64,000 bases of DNA from Penium margaritaceum (GCA_023375785.1 SZWC01000031.1:762565-826564), one strand, 5' to 3'; shown: positions 32,171 through 42,495, counted from the stretch's first letter. Program-made: numbers and translations. Notes: generated by a model from the sequence alone, not told the origin.

Positions 32171-32296
32171 TAGACATTGCGCCACCTGATCCTACAAATG
32201 GTTTAGTTTGATTCACGTACGGACCATGAAACAAGTACTTTCCTGGAACTTGCTCCTGTGGACCTGAAATTGAATTAGATGGCTCCTTTCCCAACA
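32171..32296 (-). repeat. 5' LTR of A4, part 2
   Basis: Continues the LTR broken at 24022 (TAGACATTGCGCCACCTG...) to CTTTCCCAACA; D and one GACCG copy (32166-32170) lie between. Confidence 0.9.
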
Positions 32297-33215
32297 CTTG
32301 GCGGGCGATTGGCGTAGTGCTGCAGGCACAACTACTGCTGCTGATGGTGGTGCATCTTGTCCTCTGCTTCTGCCAATGAGGCCACTATATCTGCTACATC
32401 AGACATGGGGGAGTAGAGGGAGATTCCCATTGTCACAATGGAGGAAGGGTCAGGAAAGACTGGATCAGGGAGGATATGGACTCCCACTACCTCGTCTGAT
32501 GCTGGTTCTACTACCTATTCACAAACAATGTTGGTGCGGATGACGTTGCTCTTGTTGAAACGACATCCCTCGAGAGGATGACGTGGCTAGCATCCCTCTT
32601 TTACAGGAGATAGGCCTTCCCTGCCACGTCATAGCTGATCATCAGCATCTATACGCTCTTTATCTTCCATTTCTACTACTTCTCCTTGGGTACGTGCATG
32701 TACGCCAAGCTGCCAAACGCACAAAGATGGCCCATGCTTGACTTCTTATCAAACCATGCCTCATACGGTATCATGAGCTCCAACGCCTTGGTTAGATTGC
32801 GGTTCTTGATGTATACTACAGAGCTCACTACTTCAGTCCAGAAGTCGTAAATGAGTTCGGCCGCGGAAAGCATGGAGCTTGCCGACTGAACGATGGTCTT
32901 GTTGGCCTGTTGTACTATGCCGTTTTGCTACGGTGAGTATGGCGCGGTGAATTGCGCTTTGATGCAAGCTAATGCAAGATAGCATTTCTTACTCCGATTT
33001 CTTACTCGGGTATTCGCCAACATGATCGCTGTACACCGCCTTGATTTTCTTGTCCGTCTGGTTCTCTAACGTGGCCTTCAACTCCTTGAACCTGTCAAAG
33101 TACTGGTCCTTGTAGGAAAGGAAGTACAGAGTAGTGTTACGGCTGAAATCATCAACAAAGGTGAGAAAATACCTAGAGCCCTCAAGCTCTCGGTCTGCAT
33201 CGCGCCTCACAAGTC
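32297..33215 (-). pseudogene. A5 integrase and linker fragment
   Basis: Starts in the linker right at the A4 LTR end, then integrase read backwards: the ISRDVVSTRAT region near 32570, the VPKEK motif (32690), KNRNLTKALELMIPYEAWFDKKSSMG, MLSAAELIYDFWTEVVSS, the degraded YSDHVGEYPS (second Asp kept), DDFSRNTTLYFLSYKDQYFDRFKELKA, and a damaged first-Asp region near 33200. Several frameshifts. Confidence 0.8.
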
Positions 33216-33880
33216 TACGTGGACCAGCTCCAGTACCTCCTCGCTCCCTTCCTATATCCAGAGAATGCCTCGCGATGCTGCTTCCCCTCCAGACAGGCGA
33301 TACAAAACTGCTGCTCAAACTTGGAGATCGTGGGTAAGTCACAAATGATCTGCTTTGTTTGAAATTGCTTCAAAGTGCGCATGCCGATGTGGCCGTAGCG
33401 CGCTTGCCAGATTTTGCCATCTGTCCCCTGTACCAGTGCTGCAAGACTGTACTCACGCGAGATCTTGGGTTCTTCTAGCAGGCGATACATGTCGCCTTCC
33501 TTCACTAACCTGGCCAGCTCGTCTCGCGTTTCCTTCTCGAGGATGTAGCCATAGTCGTCGTCAGAGACGACATGCAGTCTAGTGTTGGTGAGAGAGGACA
33601 CTAAGAGAAAACTGAGCGAAGCATCAGGTACACATAGCACGCCACGGAACACTCCTACTTCAATGCCATGCGGGGTCTCCAACCACATCCCCACAATTCG
33701 AATCCGCTCAGTATACACTACACGATCGTCACCAAAAGCAATAGGTCGAGGGGGATTGAGTGTTGCTGTGTAAATCACTCCTTATGGCGCGTTTGCCTCT
33801 TGGTGCACCCTAAGTCCTTGTACCACGCCAGGTTCGCCTTCTCCTTCTGCGACTTGTCAGACTTTGCCATGAAAAGGCGG
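33216..33880 (-). pseudogene. A5 protease and pre-integrase domain
   Basis: Complement of a long frame (33215-33778): RPIAFGDDRVVYTERIRIVGMWLETPHGIEVGVFRG, SLTNTRLHVVSDDDYGYILEKETRDELARLVKEGDMYRLL, ARYGHIGMRTLKQFQTKQIICDLPTISKFEQQFCIACLEGKQH with the His/Cys zinc-binding residues. Upstream AWYKDLGCTKRQTRHKE has DLG where the protease DSG should be (Ser to Leu), so the protease would be inactive. Confidence 0.85.
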
Positions 33881-34100
33881 TTGCACACCAGGTACGTGCA
33901 GATGAAGTCCAGGTCGAGAGACGGCTGGCACTCTAAAATCTCTCGTATTGTGCCATAGCTGAAGATCTTCTTCACTTCATTGTGCCGCATCTAACTTCTG
34001 GTTCCAAGCAAGCGACGCTTGCTTTAGGCCATATAGCGACTACTCCGGCTTGCAAACCAGGTCTTCCTTGCCATCCATGACGAACCCCGTTGGCTGTTCC
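33881..34100 (-). pseudogene. A5 scrambled gag and RT pieces
   Basis: 33890-33960 is the gag segment LECQPSLDLDFICTYL; 33961-33984 is filler I cannot place; 33985-34100 is RT (WNQKLDAA to EQPTGFVMDGKED). The knuckle and poly-Q tail are missing between. It looks like end-joining repair rather than one element. Confidence 0.7.
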
Positions 34101-34868
34101 TGTCAACGTGCCTGAGGCGACGGTCTAGAAAATGGGTTCCGACAGAATGGTTCCCGCCGACCGCTCTTGGTCTTGCAACCAAGAGATCATATCACCCTCA
34201 GAGCCAGAATTTCCACACTGAGCAGTTCATAGGAATCACTTTCTTGCACTGTCTCCTTAGTACCTGGTCACTTTTGCGCAAGGAGCAAGCTCCTAGGGCT
34301 TACACCGACCAATGCTTCTTTAGTGTCTGCCTCTAGTGGGAAACTCTGGTAGGAACCTCAAAGATAATACTGTACTCAATAACAGACAACTGACAGGTTC
34401 TTATAGTCCTAGGGCCAACCTCTAGCCTATGCGTGCAATGGCTCCTTGGATGGGCCACTTTGAAGGTAATCTAGATTACATCATCCCCCCTGCCTACATA
34501 ACGCTCCTTGTAACTGCCAAGTGGCGCCAGCCACTAGATACGACCTTGGAATATTCTAACATGTCTCTTAGAACCTTCTTGTTTCCCTTTTCGTCACAAA
34601 GAAAATTAGTCCCTGGGCTGGGATTTGACCTAGTGACCTCTCGCTCCAGAGACTAACTCTGGAACGTCTAAGCCACAAGTTCTCCTAGGTAGTGTTTACT
34701 GGCTATACTATCCACTTTAGACCAAGAGGACTTGCTCCAAAGGAGTAGTGCATACCTTGTCTATCTGGACCAAATTTTAGGGGACTTGCTCCAAGGGAGC
34801 AGAGCATCCCTAGTCCGTCCAGTGCCTGTCCAAATGTCAGCCATGGACAAGGAGCATATTAGGTCAAC
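34101..34868 (+). repeat. Family C LTR, copy 3 (left arm of inverted pair)
   Basis: TGTCAACGTGCCTGAGG to AGGTCAACC, about 768 bp, full length, abutting copy 4 tail to tail with no spacer. Confidence 0.85.
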
Positions 34869-35554
34869 CTTGGAGTAAGTCCCCTACGTCTGGTCGAGAT
34901 AGACAAGGCATGCATTGGTCCTTTGGAACAAGTCCCCTTGGTCTAATCTGGATGGTATAGCCAGCAGATACTACCTAGGACAACTCCTTGTGGCTTAGAC
35001 GTTCCAAAGTTAGTTTCTAGAGCGAGAGGTCACTAGGTCAAAACCGAGCCCGGTGACTAGTTTTCTTTGTGACCAAACGGGGCACAGGAAGGTTCTAAGA
35101 GACATCTTAGAACATTCCAAGGCCCTTCTAGGTGGTTGGCGCCACTTGGCGGTCATAGGGAGCGCCATATAGGCATGGGTTGACACAATCCAGATTGCCC
35201 TCAAAGTGGCTCATCCAAGGAGCCACTGCACGCATAGGCTAGAGGCTAGCTATAGAACCTCTCTGTTGCCTGTCATTTAGTATAGTTCTTACCTTTGAGA
35301 CTCCTAACAGAGGTGTCGACCAGAGGCAGACACTAAAGAAGCATTGGTTGGTCTAAGCCCCAGGAGTTTGCTCCTCGCACGAAAGTGACCAGATGCTAAG
35401 GACACATTGCAAGGAAGTGATTCCCATGAACTGCTCAGTGTGGAACCTTGGCTGTGAGGCTGATATCATCTCTTGGTTGCAATACCAAGAGTGGTCGGTG
35501 GGAACCATTGTATTGGAACCCGTTTTCTAGACCGTCAACTCAGGCAGGTTGACA
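34869..35554 (-). repeat. Family C LTR, copy 4 (right arm, 3'-truncated)
   Basis: Reverse complement of the C LTR, ending GGCAGGTTGACA. It lacks the last ~75 bp of the unit, so the arms pair over roughly 690 bp around a short loop. Flanks (A5 RT left, A5 linker right) are not contiguous in an intact A element. Confidence 0.85.
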
Positions 35555-35851
35555 TAGTAGGTCAGGGAGGATATCTACTCCTGCTTTGTCAGATACTAAT
35601 TCTACTACATCTTCATAAACAATATTGGTGCCGATGACGTTGCTCTTGTTGAAGACGACATCCTTGGCAATGATAACATGGCTAGTGTCCCTCTCGTAGA
35701 GGCGATAGGCCTTGCTTGCCACATCATAGCCGATCATCTGCGCGCTTTTTGCGTCCCATTTCTATGGCTTCTCCTTGGGCACGTCCATGTGTGCTAGGCT
35801 GCAAAACGCACGAAGATGTCCCATGCTTGGTTTCTTGCTAAATCATGCCTC
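35555..35851 (-). pseudogene. A5 integrase C-terminal fragment
   Basis: Complement reads MIGYDVASKAYRLYERDTSHVIIAKDVVFNKSNVIGTNIVYEDVVE into the linker DILPDLL, bounded by the C LTR and by the putative B LTR at 35852. Confidence 0.8.
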
Positions 35852-36207
35852 TGTTAACCGTCACCTCAGGCAAATTGACAAAGGGTTATGGGCCCAGATT
35901 GACTAGTTATGAGGCACACTTTTGTATACTCTCTACCCTCTCTGTCTTGCAATGTACATCAGCTCCATCAGCTCCATCAGCTCCATCTGCTCCATCAACT
36001 CCATTAGCGGTTGCTGGCATTTAGCAAACAAGGGCCAAGGATAAGGTATGCCCTTGGAGGTTGGTCCTTGGACCCTAGCCAGGATAAGCTCTGCCATTCC
36101 AGGCACAACTTTGGGTTCGCTAGTATGGGTTCTTCTTCGTTTACACGTGACCAATGACTAAGGGTTAAGCGACGGATCTGCACTTTCTAAACCGGTAGCA
36201 GACAACA
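35852..36207 (+). repeat. Putative 5' LTR of family B
   Basis: Begins TGTTAACCGTCACC and ends GCAGACAACA, 60 bp before B gag; a weak PBS-like CATATCAGCC follows at 36211-36220. Its first 29 bases are the reverse complement of a C LTR start, so its left end may be a C fragment. It contains about five tandem copies of the 9-mer CATCAGCTC (35953-36003). No second copy is available to confirm the ends. Confidence 0.4.
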
Positions 36208-36267
36208 GCTCATATCAGCCTACATCGGCCTTAATGAAGCAAAGAAGCAGAGAAGTAGAGAAGCTAT

Positions 36268-37066
36268 ATGACGATACCAGTGACGCTCACTCTCAAGTAC
36301 GTCAATGGTCGGATGTCAAAGTTCACAGGGTTTTATCTTCCCTTGTGGAAATGGCAATTTGAGATTGTCATGAGGGTGCGTGGCTACTTGAAGATGTTCC
36401 TTGGAGAAGAGGTTGAACCTCCAAAAGCAGATCCTAGATATGAAGCCTTGAGTATAAAAAATGGCATGGCATTTGGGATTCTTGTAACATCAGTGCATGA
36501 GTCACAGCATGTCTACCTCCAAGGTATCACACATGCATCAAAGGCTTATGAGAAGCTTGCACGTGTATACCAATCAACGGCTCTCGCAAATCACCTCTTC
36601 ATCCTTCAAAAGCTGATTTTGATGAGGGTGAGCGAGGGAGAGTCGATTCCGGACTTCTTGTTGCAGTTTGAAGGACTGGTGTAATAAGTGACCCAAATGA
36701 ACTAGGAAATGGACAACAACATGCACACCGTGATCCTCCTCATGGCGCTACCTAAAACCTAGGATACTTTGATCACCGTCTTTGGCGGTTAGAAGGAAAA
36801 CGATTTAACGTACGAGGCAGTATCCGAGTACGTGTGCAGCGAAGCCATGCGTCCCAGCAGTATTGAGGCTAACATTTCAACCTATGTTGTATAGTATGCT
36901 GGTCCATGAAACAATTCCTCTTCTGGTCAGAGCAACAGCCGAAGCGGTGGCGGTAGAGGTGAAGGCAATGGTGGCGGTGGAAAGAGTTCAAACCGTCCTG
37001 GGAAGTGCCATAATTGTGGAAGCCTGGGCATTGGACACGGGAGTGTATGGCTCCCAATAAGGAAGA
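36268..37066 (+). pseudogene. Family B gag with frameshifted zinc knuckle
   Basis: The ATG at 36268 opens MTIPVTLTLKYVNGRMSKFTGFYLPLWKWQFEI, a copia gag start, for 138 codons to LLQFEGLV and a stop; homology continues with stops (ILLMALPKT, LTYEAVSEYV, NNSSSGQSN, Gly-rich stretch). The CCHC knuckle is split between frames: KCHNCG in one, then KPGHWTREC in the next (37004-37045), so one base has been gained or lost inside it. Confidence 0.8.
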
Positions 37067-37516
37067 GGGAGATTATGGTGGCATAAATGAGGGTGAAGAA
37101 AAAGGTGAAAAGGAATTGACAAACATGATGGCTGAGAGTGTACCGGCAACAAGTGGAGCGGCACTTCTCAAGGGTGGAGTCTACGGGCTCGACTCTGGCA
37201 CGAACCACCAGTCTTCAAGAGAGAATGATGGATTCATCTCAATTGGGGACATTGAACGTCGCTTCAGGTGTGCCAATGGCAGCCTTGTCCATGCGAAATG
37301 CGAGGGAGATATGTTGATGAGCATTAACGTGAACGGTGCTGAAAAAGACTTGAAGCTGGAGAACATCGTCTACATGCCGTCTTTTGCGGCAAACCTCTTG
37401 TCAATGTCTAAAATCATGGACCACGACATGACGGTCGTCTTCATAGAGGAGGAGGCAGTCATTGTCAAGAAAAAAGACATCAAGATCTCCTATCCCAAGG
37501 AGAGTCTTGTCGTATA
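37067..37516 (+). pseudogene. Family B protease
   Basis: Open from 37014 to 37517: an acidic tail, then VYGLDSGTNHQSSRENDGF (DSG active site), RRFRCANGSLVHAKCEGDM, LKLENIVYMPSFAANLLSMSKIMDHDM and IVKKKDIK. This is the retropepsin of the B lineage (DSGTN instead of the A-type DSGCTK). It stops at SLVV before the pre-integrase domain. Confidence 0.85.
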
Positions 37517-38262
37517 GTTCCCAAGAGTTGATGGACTCTAGGTCGTGCACACCAAACACCTTAAGAGTACAAATGAGGAATATACGGAGGTTAAAAAGCC
37601 CAAGTTTCCAAATTCTGATGTTGTACCACAAGCCGTCACCATGGCGGCCAACTCCACCAACACTGATGCTGAGCTGTGGCACAGGCCGTTTGGCCATGTA
37701 GCCAATAGCACACTTCAAGCTATGCAAGAGCATGAAGTCATTCATGGGATGAACGGATGCAAGGCCAAGGATGAGGGAAAGTGCAAAAAGTTGTGTGAGC
37801 CATGCCTCTAAGGCAAGGCAAAGAGAAAGTCCATTGAGCGTAATGGGTAATGTGCGGCAACAATCTTGGACCTGATTTACTCCGATGTGCGCAAACCATT
37901 CCGCACCCCTTCGAACGGCAACATGTATTTCTTGACCTTCATCGATGACCACTGTCGCAAGATGTGGATCTACTTCCTCAAGACAAAGAGTTTGTCGCGA
38001 TGATACAGTGGCAGACAAGCAAGAAGGTCAAGGCACTGCGCAGGGACAACCGTGGTGAGTACGAAGCATTCAAAGGCTGGTTGAGCTAACACGACATCAA
38101 CCACCAGACCACCACGTCTTACACACTCCAAAGTACTGGTGTTGCCGAGCGAATGAATCAGACTATCCTCGGCATGACACAAAGCATGCTCTTTGACGCC
38201 AAACTCCTACATCGTTTCTAGACTGAAGCTGTAAGAACTGCTTGCTACCTTCTGAATCTCAC
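37517..38262 (+). pseudogene. Family B pre-integrase and integrase, 5' part
   Basis: ELWHRPFGHVANSTLQAMQEH and CKKLCEPCL form the zinc-binding pre-integrase segment (TAA after PCL); then LDLIYSDVRKPF (first Asp), MYFLTFIDDHCRKMW, a small deletion after FLKTK, RRDNRGEY (second Asp) and GVAERMNQT (Glu). It is interrupted at NLT by the MITE. All DDE residues remain but the frame is broken by stops. Confidence 0.85.
38255..38262. other. MITE target-site duplication, left copy (AATCTCAC)
   Basis: Repeated at 38589-38596; the related integrase at 428-435 has a single AATCTCAC. Confidence 0.95.
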
Positions 38263-38588
38263 TAAGGCTGCACACCAAATCCTAGGATTCGTGAATAAGA
38301 TTCGTGAACCCAAAAAAGATTCGGATTCGGGGATCCAAATCCTTCATGAGGATTTGATTCGGGATTCGGAGATCCTTTCCCTATTGTTTCAACATGGAAA
38401 ACAGGGATTTATGTGGCAGATTAGAGGATTTTTACGTGCCATCACCCATAGGATTCGGAAAAGATTCGTGAATCTTACGGATTCGCGAATCCAGATTCGG
38501 GTTCGTGAATCAAACCCAGACCTGGATTCGGATTCGTGAATCCGAATCCAATCTGGGATCCGGGAATCTTACCCGGTGTGCACCCTTA
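38263..38588. mobile_element. hAT-type MITE, 326 bp
   Basis: Terminal inverted repeats of 14 bp, TAAGGCTGCACACC and the complement TAAGGGTGCACACC (one mismatch), with a perfect 8-bp duplication. TA-start termini of the TARNG type and 8-bp duplications are the hAT hallmark. No transposase is present, so it was moved in trans. The interior holds about six copies of ATTCGTGAA/GATTCGTGAATC and a 12-bp-arm palindrome at 38524-38549, the sort of subterminal repeats hAT transposases bind. The 82-codon frame inside is chance. Confidence 0.92.
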
Positions 38589-38596
38589 AATCTCAC

Positions 38597-38973
38597 TGCG
38601 GCAGCCGTGCTTGGAAGGCGTGGTAACAAGTAGCAAGAGAAGCAGCTCAGGACGCGACAAGAGGCTCGGTCAGGGAAGAAGACAGATGCATCACTATTGA
38701 GGGTCTTTGGCTGTACTGCCTAGGCAAAGATCCAAGCAGGAGAAGGAAGTGGCAAGCTGGATGCACGTGCTCGTAAGTGTGTAATGGTCGGATACAACAC
38801 CGCACACAAGGTGCACGAGCTATGGGACCAAGCGGCTAGAAAGCTCATCAGGAGCCGAGATGTTGAGTTTGATGAAAGGACGCTTGGCAAGGGAGTGTCG
38901 CTTGACCTTGTCCATGCTCCCATGAGTCAAACTGTGAGGCTGGTGGTTGTTCCTCAAACAACGGATCACCGGT
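38597..38973 (+). pseudogene. Family B integrase, 3' part
   Basis: Continues after the MITE: LTRQEARSGKKTDASLLRVFGCTA, KLDARARKCVMVGYNTAHKVHELWDQAARKLIRSRDVEFDERTLGKGVSLDLVHAPM. This copy keeps the segment deleted in the copy at the window start. Confidence 0.85.
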
Positions 38974-39555
38974 AGCGTAGGAGCAACAGAAATATCTAAG
39001 CCTTGAAGCACTTCTAGCAACACTCTGGCGTAGTACGCGCCAGAAGAAACCTCCACCCAAGTGCAATGCTGAGAGTGTGGAATGGACCGGACTCTGCAGG
39101 TCATGCTTGGCGTAAGGAGAGCCTGTGATTGTAACGAAGGCTATGAACATGCCAGATGCGGCCAAGTAGAAGGAGGTAGTGGACAGTGAACTCGTATCCA
39201 TTCAAAAGAAAGGAACATGGGTTCTGGTTGACAGGCCCCCAAACAGGTGACCAAGTGATTCCTATGCGGGTCATGATCCTCCTCATGGCGCTACCTCAAA
39301 GGTGGATTCCTCTGATCACTCTCTTTCGCGGTTGGAGAGAGGAGGATATGACATATAAGGTAGTGTCCGAGTACATGCGCAACGAGGCCATTCGTTGCAA
39401 GAGTATGCTATACAGTATGGTGGTCGTGGCAACAACTCCTCTTCTGGTCAAAGCGGCAACGGACGCGTTGGCAATGGAAAAAGAGGCAATGGTGGCAATG
39501 GAAAGGGTCCAAAGTGTCCTCGGTAGTGCCATACCTGGGATAGACCTAGGCATTC
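38974..39555 (+). pseudogene. Family B RT start fused to a second gag segment
   Basis: 38974-39230 reads toward RT (VVDSELVSIQKKGTWVLVDRPPN, the normal start of copia RT). From about 39255 the sequence is gag again: ILLMALPQRWIPLITLFRGW, MTYKVVSEYMRNEA, NNSSSGQS, matching 36738-37010. RT and RNase H are absent. This is a chimera, or a deletion between two tandem B copies. Confidence 0.8.
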
Positions 39556-40232
39556 TGTCAACCGGCATGAGGCAACGGACTCTAAATCAAGGCCGACATA
39601 ATGGCATTTGCCGTCAGCTCCTAGTATTTCAACTAGGAGGAGGTATCACCCTCAGAGTCACGGTGAGCAGCTCATAGTACTCACTCATGAGCATTCATAG
39701 GAATCACTCCGTTGCACTATGTCCTTAGTACCTGTCAGTTTTGAATGAGGAGCTAACTCCTTGGGCTTATACCAACCAATGCTTCTTTGGTGTCTTCCTT
39801 AGGTACACAACTCTGTGAGAAGCCTCAAAGGTAAGAATTATTATAAATGACAGGCATCTAACACGTTTTTATAGTCCTCGAGCCAGCCTCTAGTCCTACA
39901 TGGTGGTCCTTGTCATCGCCAAGTGGAGCCAGCTACGAGGAAAGACTTGTAATGTTTTAAGATGTGTCTTAGAACATTCCTCTGCCCCTTTTGATCATAA
40001 AGAAAATTTGTCACTAGGCTGGAATTCGACCTTGTGACCTCTCACTCCAGAGACTAAATTTGGAACGTGTAAACCACAAGTAGTCCTAGGGAGTGTTTGC
40101 TGGCTATACTATCTAGTTTAGACCAAGGGGACTTGATCAAAAGGAGACTTATTCCAGGGGAGCACTATATGCCTCGTTCGTCCTGTGCCTATCCAAATGC
40201 TTGCTGTGGAGAAGGAGAATATGAGGTCGATA
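39556..40232 (+). repeat. Family C LTR, copy 5 (divergent)
   Basis: TGTCAACCGGCATGAGG to GGTCGATA, 677 bp, with several internal deletions relative to copies 1-3. No target duplication seen; it meets an A LTR at a GTCGAT-like microhomology. Confidence 0.7.
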
Positions 40233-40239
40233 GGCCGTT

Positions 40240-40433
40240 CAAAATCTTGGAAACTTTCAAAATCCATATCTCCCATTTCTTCAGTAGGATCGTCTTGATT
40301 TTTTTAATGTACATAGTTTGCCACCTGATCTTTCCAATGGTTAAGTCAGATTGACGACCGGAGCAGGGACCTGGTGGTTTCATGGAAATTGCTCTTGTGG
40401 ACCTGAATCAGAGCCACATGACTTCTTTCCTAA
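40240..40433 (-). repeat. Family A LTR piece, left arm of a foldback
   Basis: The TG-proximal ~195 bp of an A LTR in minus orientation (CATATCTCCC...GACTTCTTTCCT), fused head-on to a plus-strand LTR at 40434. Confidence 0.8.
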
Positions 40434-41031
40434 TTATCTACGGTCTAAGTTTCAATCCGATCCAATGGTCGGATAGGAATATATGAATTTTTTAGGTTTT
40501 TAGGGTCATGGACCGCCAATGTGTGGATAACCATGGGTGACAGCTCCATGTCTTAGAAGACAAGAGGTCCAGGCTGAAGACCTGATGGGAGAAATATCCA
40601 AAGAGGTCTTTGATCATAGGATGCCGCGACAGAGTATATTGACTAGGATAAAAGCACCTCCTTATTCTCAGGTGAGGTGAGATCCTCGTGTGCTAGCCAT
40701 GGACACATGGCGATTCTCCATGGGATTGTGGGTTATGTCTCCACTAGGAGTGACTCATGAGAGATTTCTCTAGCTCTCTAGGTTCAGTGTGACTGGTTAG
40801 CCTGATTGCTCAGGTGCTTTTCTCTCTTGTTTAAGATTGTGGACTGTAGTGTGTGAGCCTAAGCCTCCATGGCTAAATGGTATATCTTGTGAGAGGGCTG
40901 ACTTGCCCAACTCTAGCTCTTTATGTGATCCATCATTTTGAGTGATTGAACAACCATTCTTCAGCACGAGTGATGCCCTTTCAGTCCCCACATGCTCGAT
41001 GCTCCAAGGCTCCCTTTCTCCACATCCAATA
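40434..41031 (+). repeat. 5' LTR of A6 (first ~130 bp missing)
   Basis: Plus-strand A LTR from ATCTACGGTCTAAGTTTC to CACATCCAATA, followed by a PBS-like TTGGCATCTCAGC (41033-41045). Confidence 0.85.
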
Positions 41032-41675
41032 CTTGGCATCTCAGCTACATTCTGCCAAGTTCATCTAGCACATGCCATCACTTTCAAAGTGATAGGCTGG
41101 AATGAAAGGTTGATAAAATTTAACAATCAATCAATAGAACTCTAAGTTTGCAAGACAAGTTTTCCAACTATCCCAAGATCACAAAGGTCCAACAGTCGGA
41201 TTGAGAGTTATGTACAAAAGGATATCAGCCATGGCTATACTCTTCTCTCTAAGTAAGAATGTGGCCTTGTAATGATCATAACTCTCTGTTTTCTTTGTCA
41301 AGTTGAAAAAGTAACATATGCAAATTGAATTATTTTCCTTAGATTTTTATTGAAGCAAAAACATTTGCATTCCATACAAATATTGGGGAGAAACGCCATT
41401 TACAAGTTGGCTGGTCTAAGTTCGAGGAAGAGCAGCAACATACCGTCTTTTCAGATGGGCATATCTCGAAAAATCCCTTTTTATGGCCCTGTTTTATGGG
41501 TCCATGTACAAGGTTTTCAGCTTCATTTTCGAGTGGTAGGCTGATTTTTTCCAAATCCTTGTTGGCTGGCCTCTATCATCCATTAACTCTTAGAATGATT
41601 TCTGGCATAAGCAATAGTATGAGCAGAGGTAGCACCACCACTCAAGGATAGCGTTTAGCATTACCAAAGCTCAAA
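41032..41675 (+). promoter_or_regulatory. A6 PBS and 5' leader
   Basis: Degenerate PBS, then a stem-loop at 41075-41096 in which G-C of other copies is replaced by A-T (41077/41093), a paired change that keeps the stem. The rest matches the common leader up to the gag ATG at 41676. Confidence 0.75.
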
Positions 41676-42495
41676 ATGGCAACAGCAGGGGTGGTAACAG
41701 AACCCCCAGCTCTTGGAGAGGCTGGAAGGGAGCGCCAATTTCACCTACCTTCCTCCTTACGTACCTCGTTTTGGAGGAGAGAAGCTTGTAGATGGTGGTG
41801 AGCCGCAAAGAGCGTGCTCTGCTTCCACTGGCAAGGGGCAGCACTATAGCACAGATTGTGGCGGAGAAGACACCACATAAAGGTATAGTAGATGCATGTT
41901 CATCAACAATTGTAGGAGTGGCATATGAGGAGTGGAAGAAGAAGGACAGGCAAGCCTACAGGTTGCTTATCAATACCATCTCCAACCTACGTCTTCAGTA
42001 CGTGAGTGACAAAGCTACTATAAAAGAAGGATGTAGTGCATTATGCACAAAGTATATCATAGCGTTGAAAATGCAAGGTGGCAAAGGGGATGGAGGCGTA
42101 CTTGGACAGGGCAAAAGAGCTTGCAACATAGCTGAAATCAACCGGTAACCTTGTGGAAGAAAAGATGTGTTTCATCCTCATCTTGCTAAGGGGACTTCTA
42201 ACAAGCTACGACACGGTGCAAGAGACATTAGAGTGCAAGCCNTATCATAGCGTTGAAAATGCAAGGTGGCAAAGGGGATGGAGGCGTACTTGGACAGGGC
42301 AAAAGAGCTTGCAACATAGCTGAAATCAACCGGTAACCTTGTGGAAGAAAAGATGTGTTTCATCCTCCTCTTGCTAAGGGGACTTCTAACAAGCTACGAC
42401 ACGGTGCAAGAGACATTAGAGTGCAAGCCAACTCCCGACCTTGACATCATCTACACATTCCTAGTGCAAGTAGAAGTGCGTTCTTTGGGAGGAAA
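41676..42495 (+). pseudogene. A6 gag (contains an assembly duplication)
   Basis: ATG at 41676 (MATAGVV), frameshifted soon after; then YEEWKKKDRQAYRLLINTISNLRLQYVSDKATIKEG, a deletion, ALKMQGG, LLRGLLTSYDTVQETLECKPTPDLDIIYTFLVQVE. Cut by the A7 LTR at 42496. 42055-42241 and 42243-42429 are the same 187 bp around the N at 42242, so the true gag is shorter. Confidence 0.8.
42055..42429. repeat. 187-bp duplication across the N at 42242 (unmerged contig overlap)
   Basis: The two copies differ at one base that I can see and are separated by exactly one N. Confidence 0.9.

Larger units (their letters stand above)
17574..32296 (-). mobile_element. Family A element A4 with its 3' half inverted at a duplicated GCCAT; D nested in its 5' LTR
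   Basis: From the 5' side (minus strand): 5' LTR (32296 to 32171 and 24022 to 23423, split by D), leader, gag, protease and integrase as far as TACGAGAATGATAC (19751-19767), then an inverted LTR (19745-19019) and inverted RNase H-RT-integrase C-terminus (19018-17579). The two integrase halves are exactly adjacent in sequence, and GCCAT is present at both ends of the inverted block (17574-17578, and as ATGGC at 19746-19750). All domains of one element are present; only orientation is changed. Confidence 0.8.

Noticed and set aside
34101-35554. Inverted C pair as a foldback DNA transposon
   Set aside because: Arms are LTR-type units also found singly; no flanking target duplication and flanks are not contiguous.
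35953-36003. Tandem 9-mers as a CRISPR array
   Set aside because: Units are adjacent with no spacers and lie in a plant retroelement LTR.
38291-38539. 82-codon frame with a repeated Asp-Ser pattern
   Set aside because: Sits wholly inside the MITE and follows from its GATTCG repeats.
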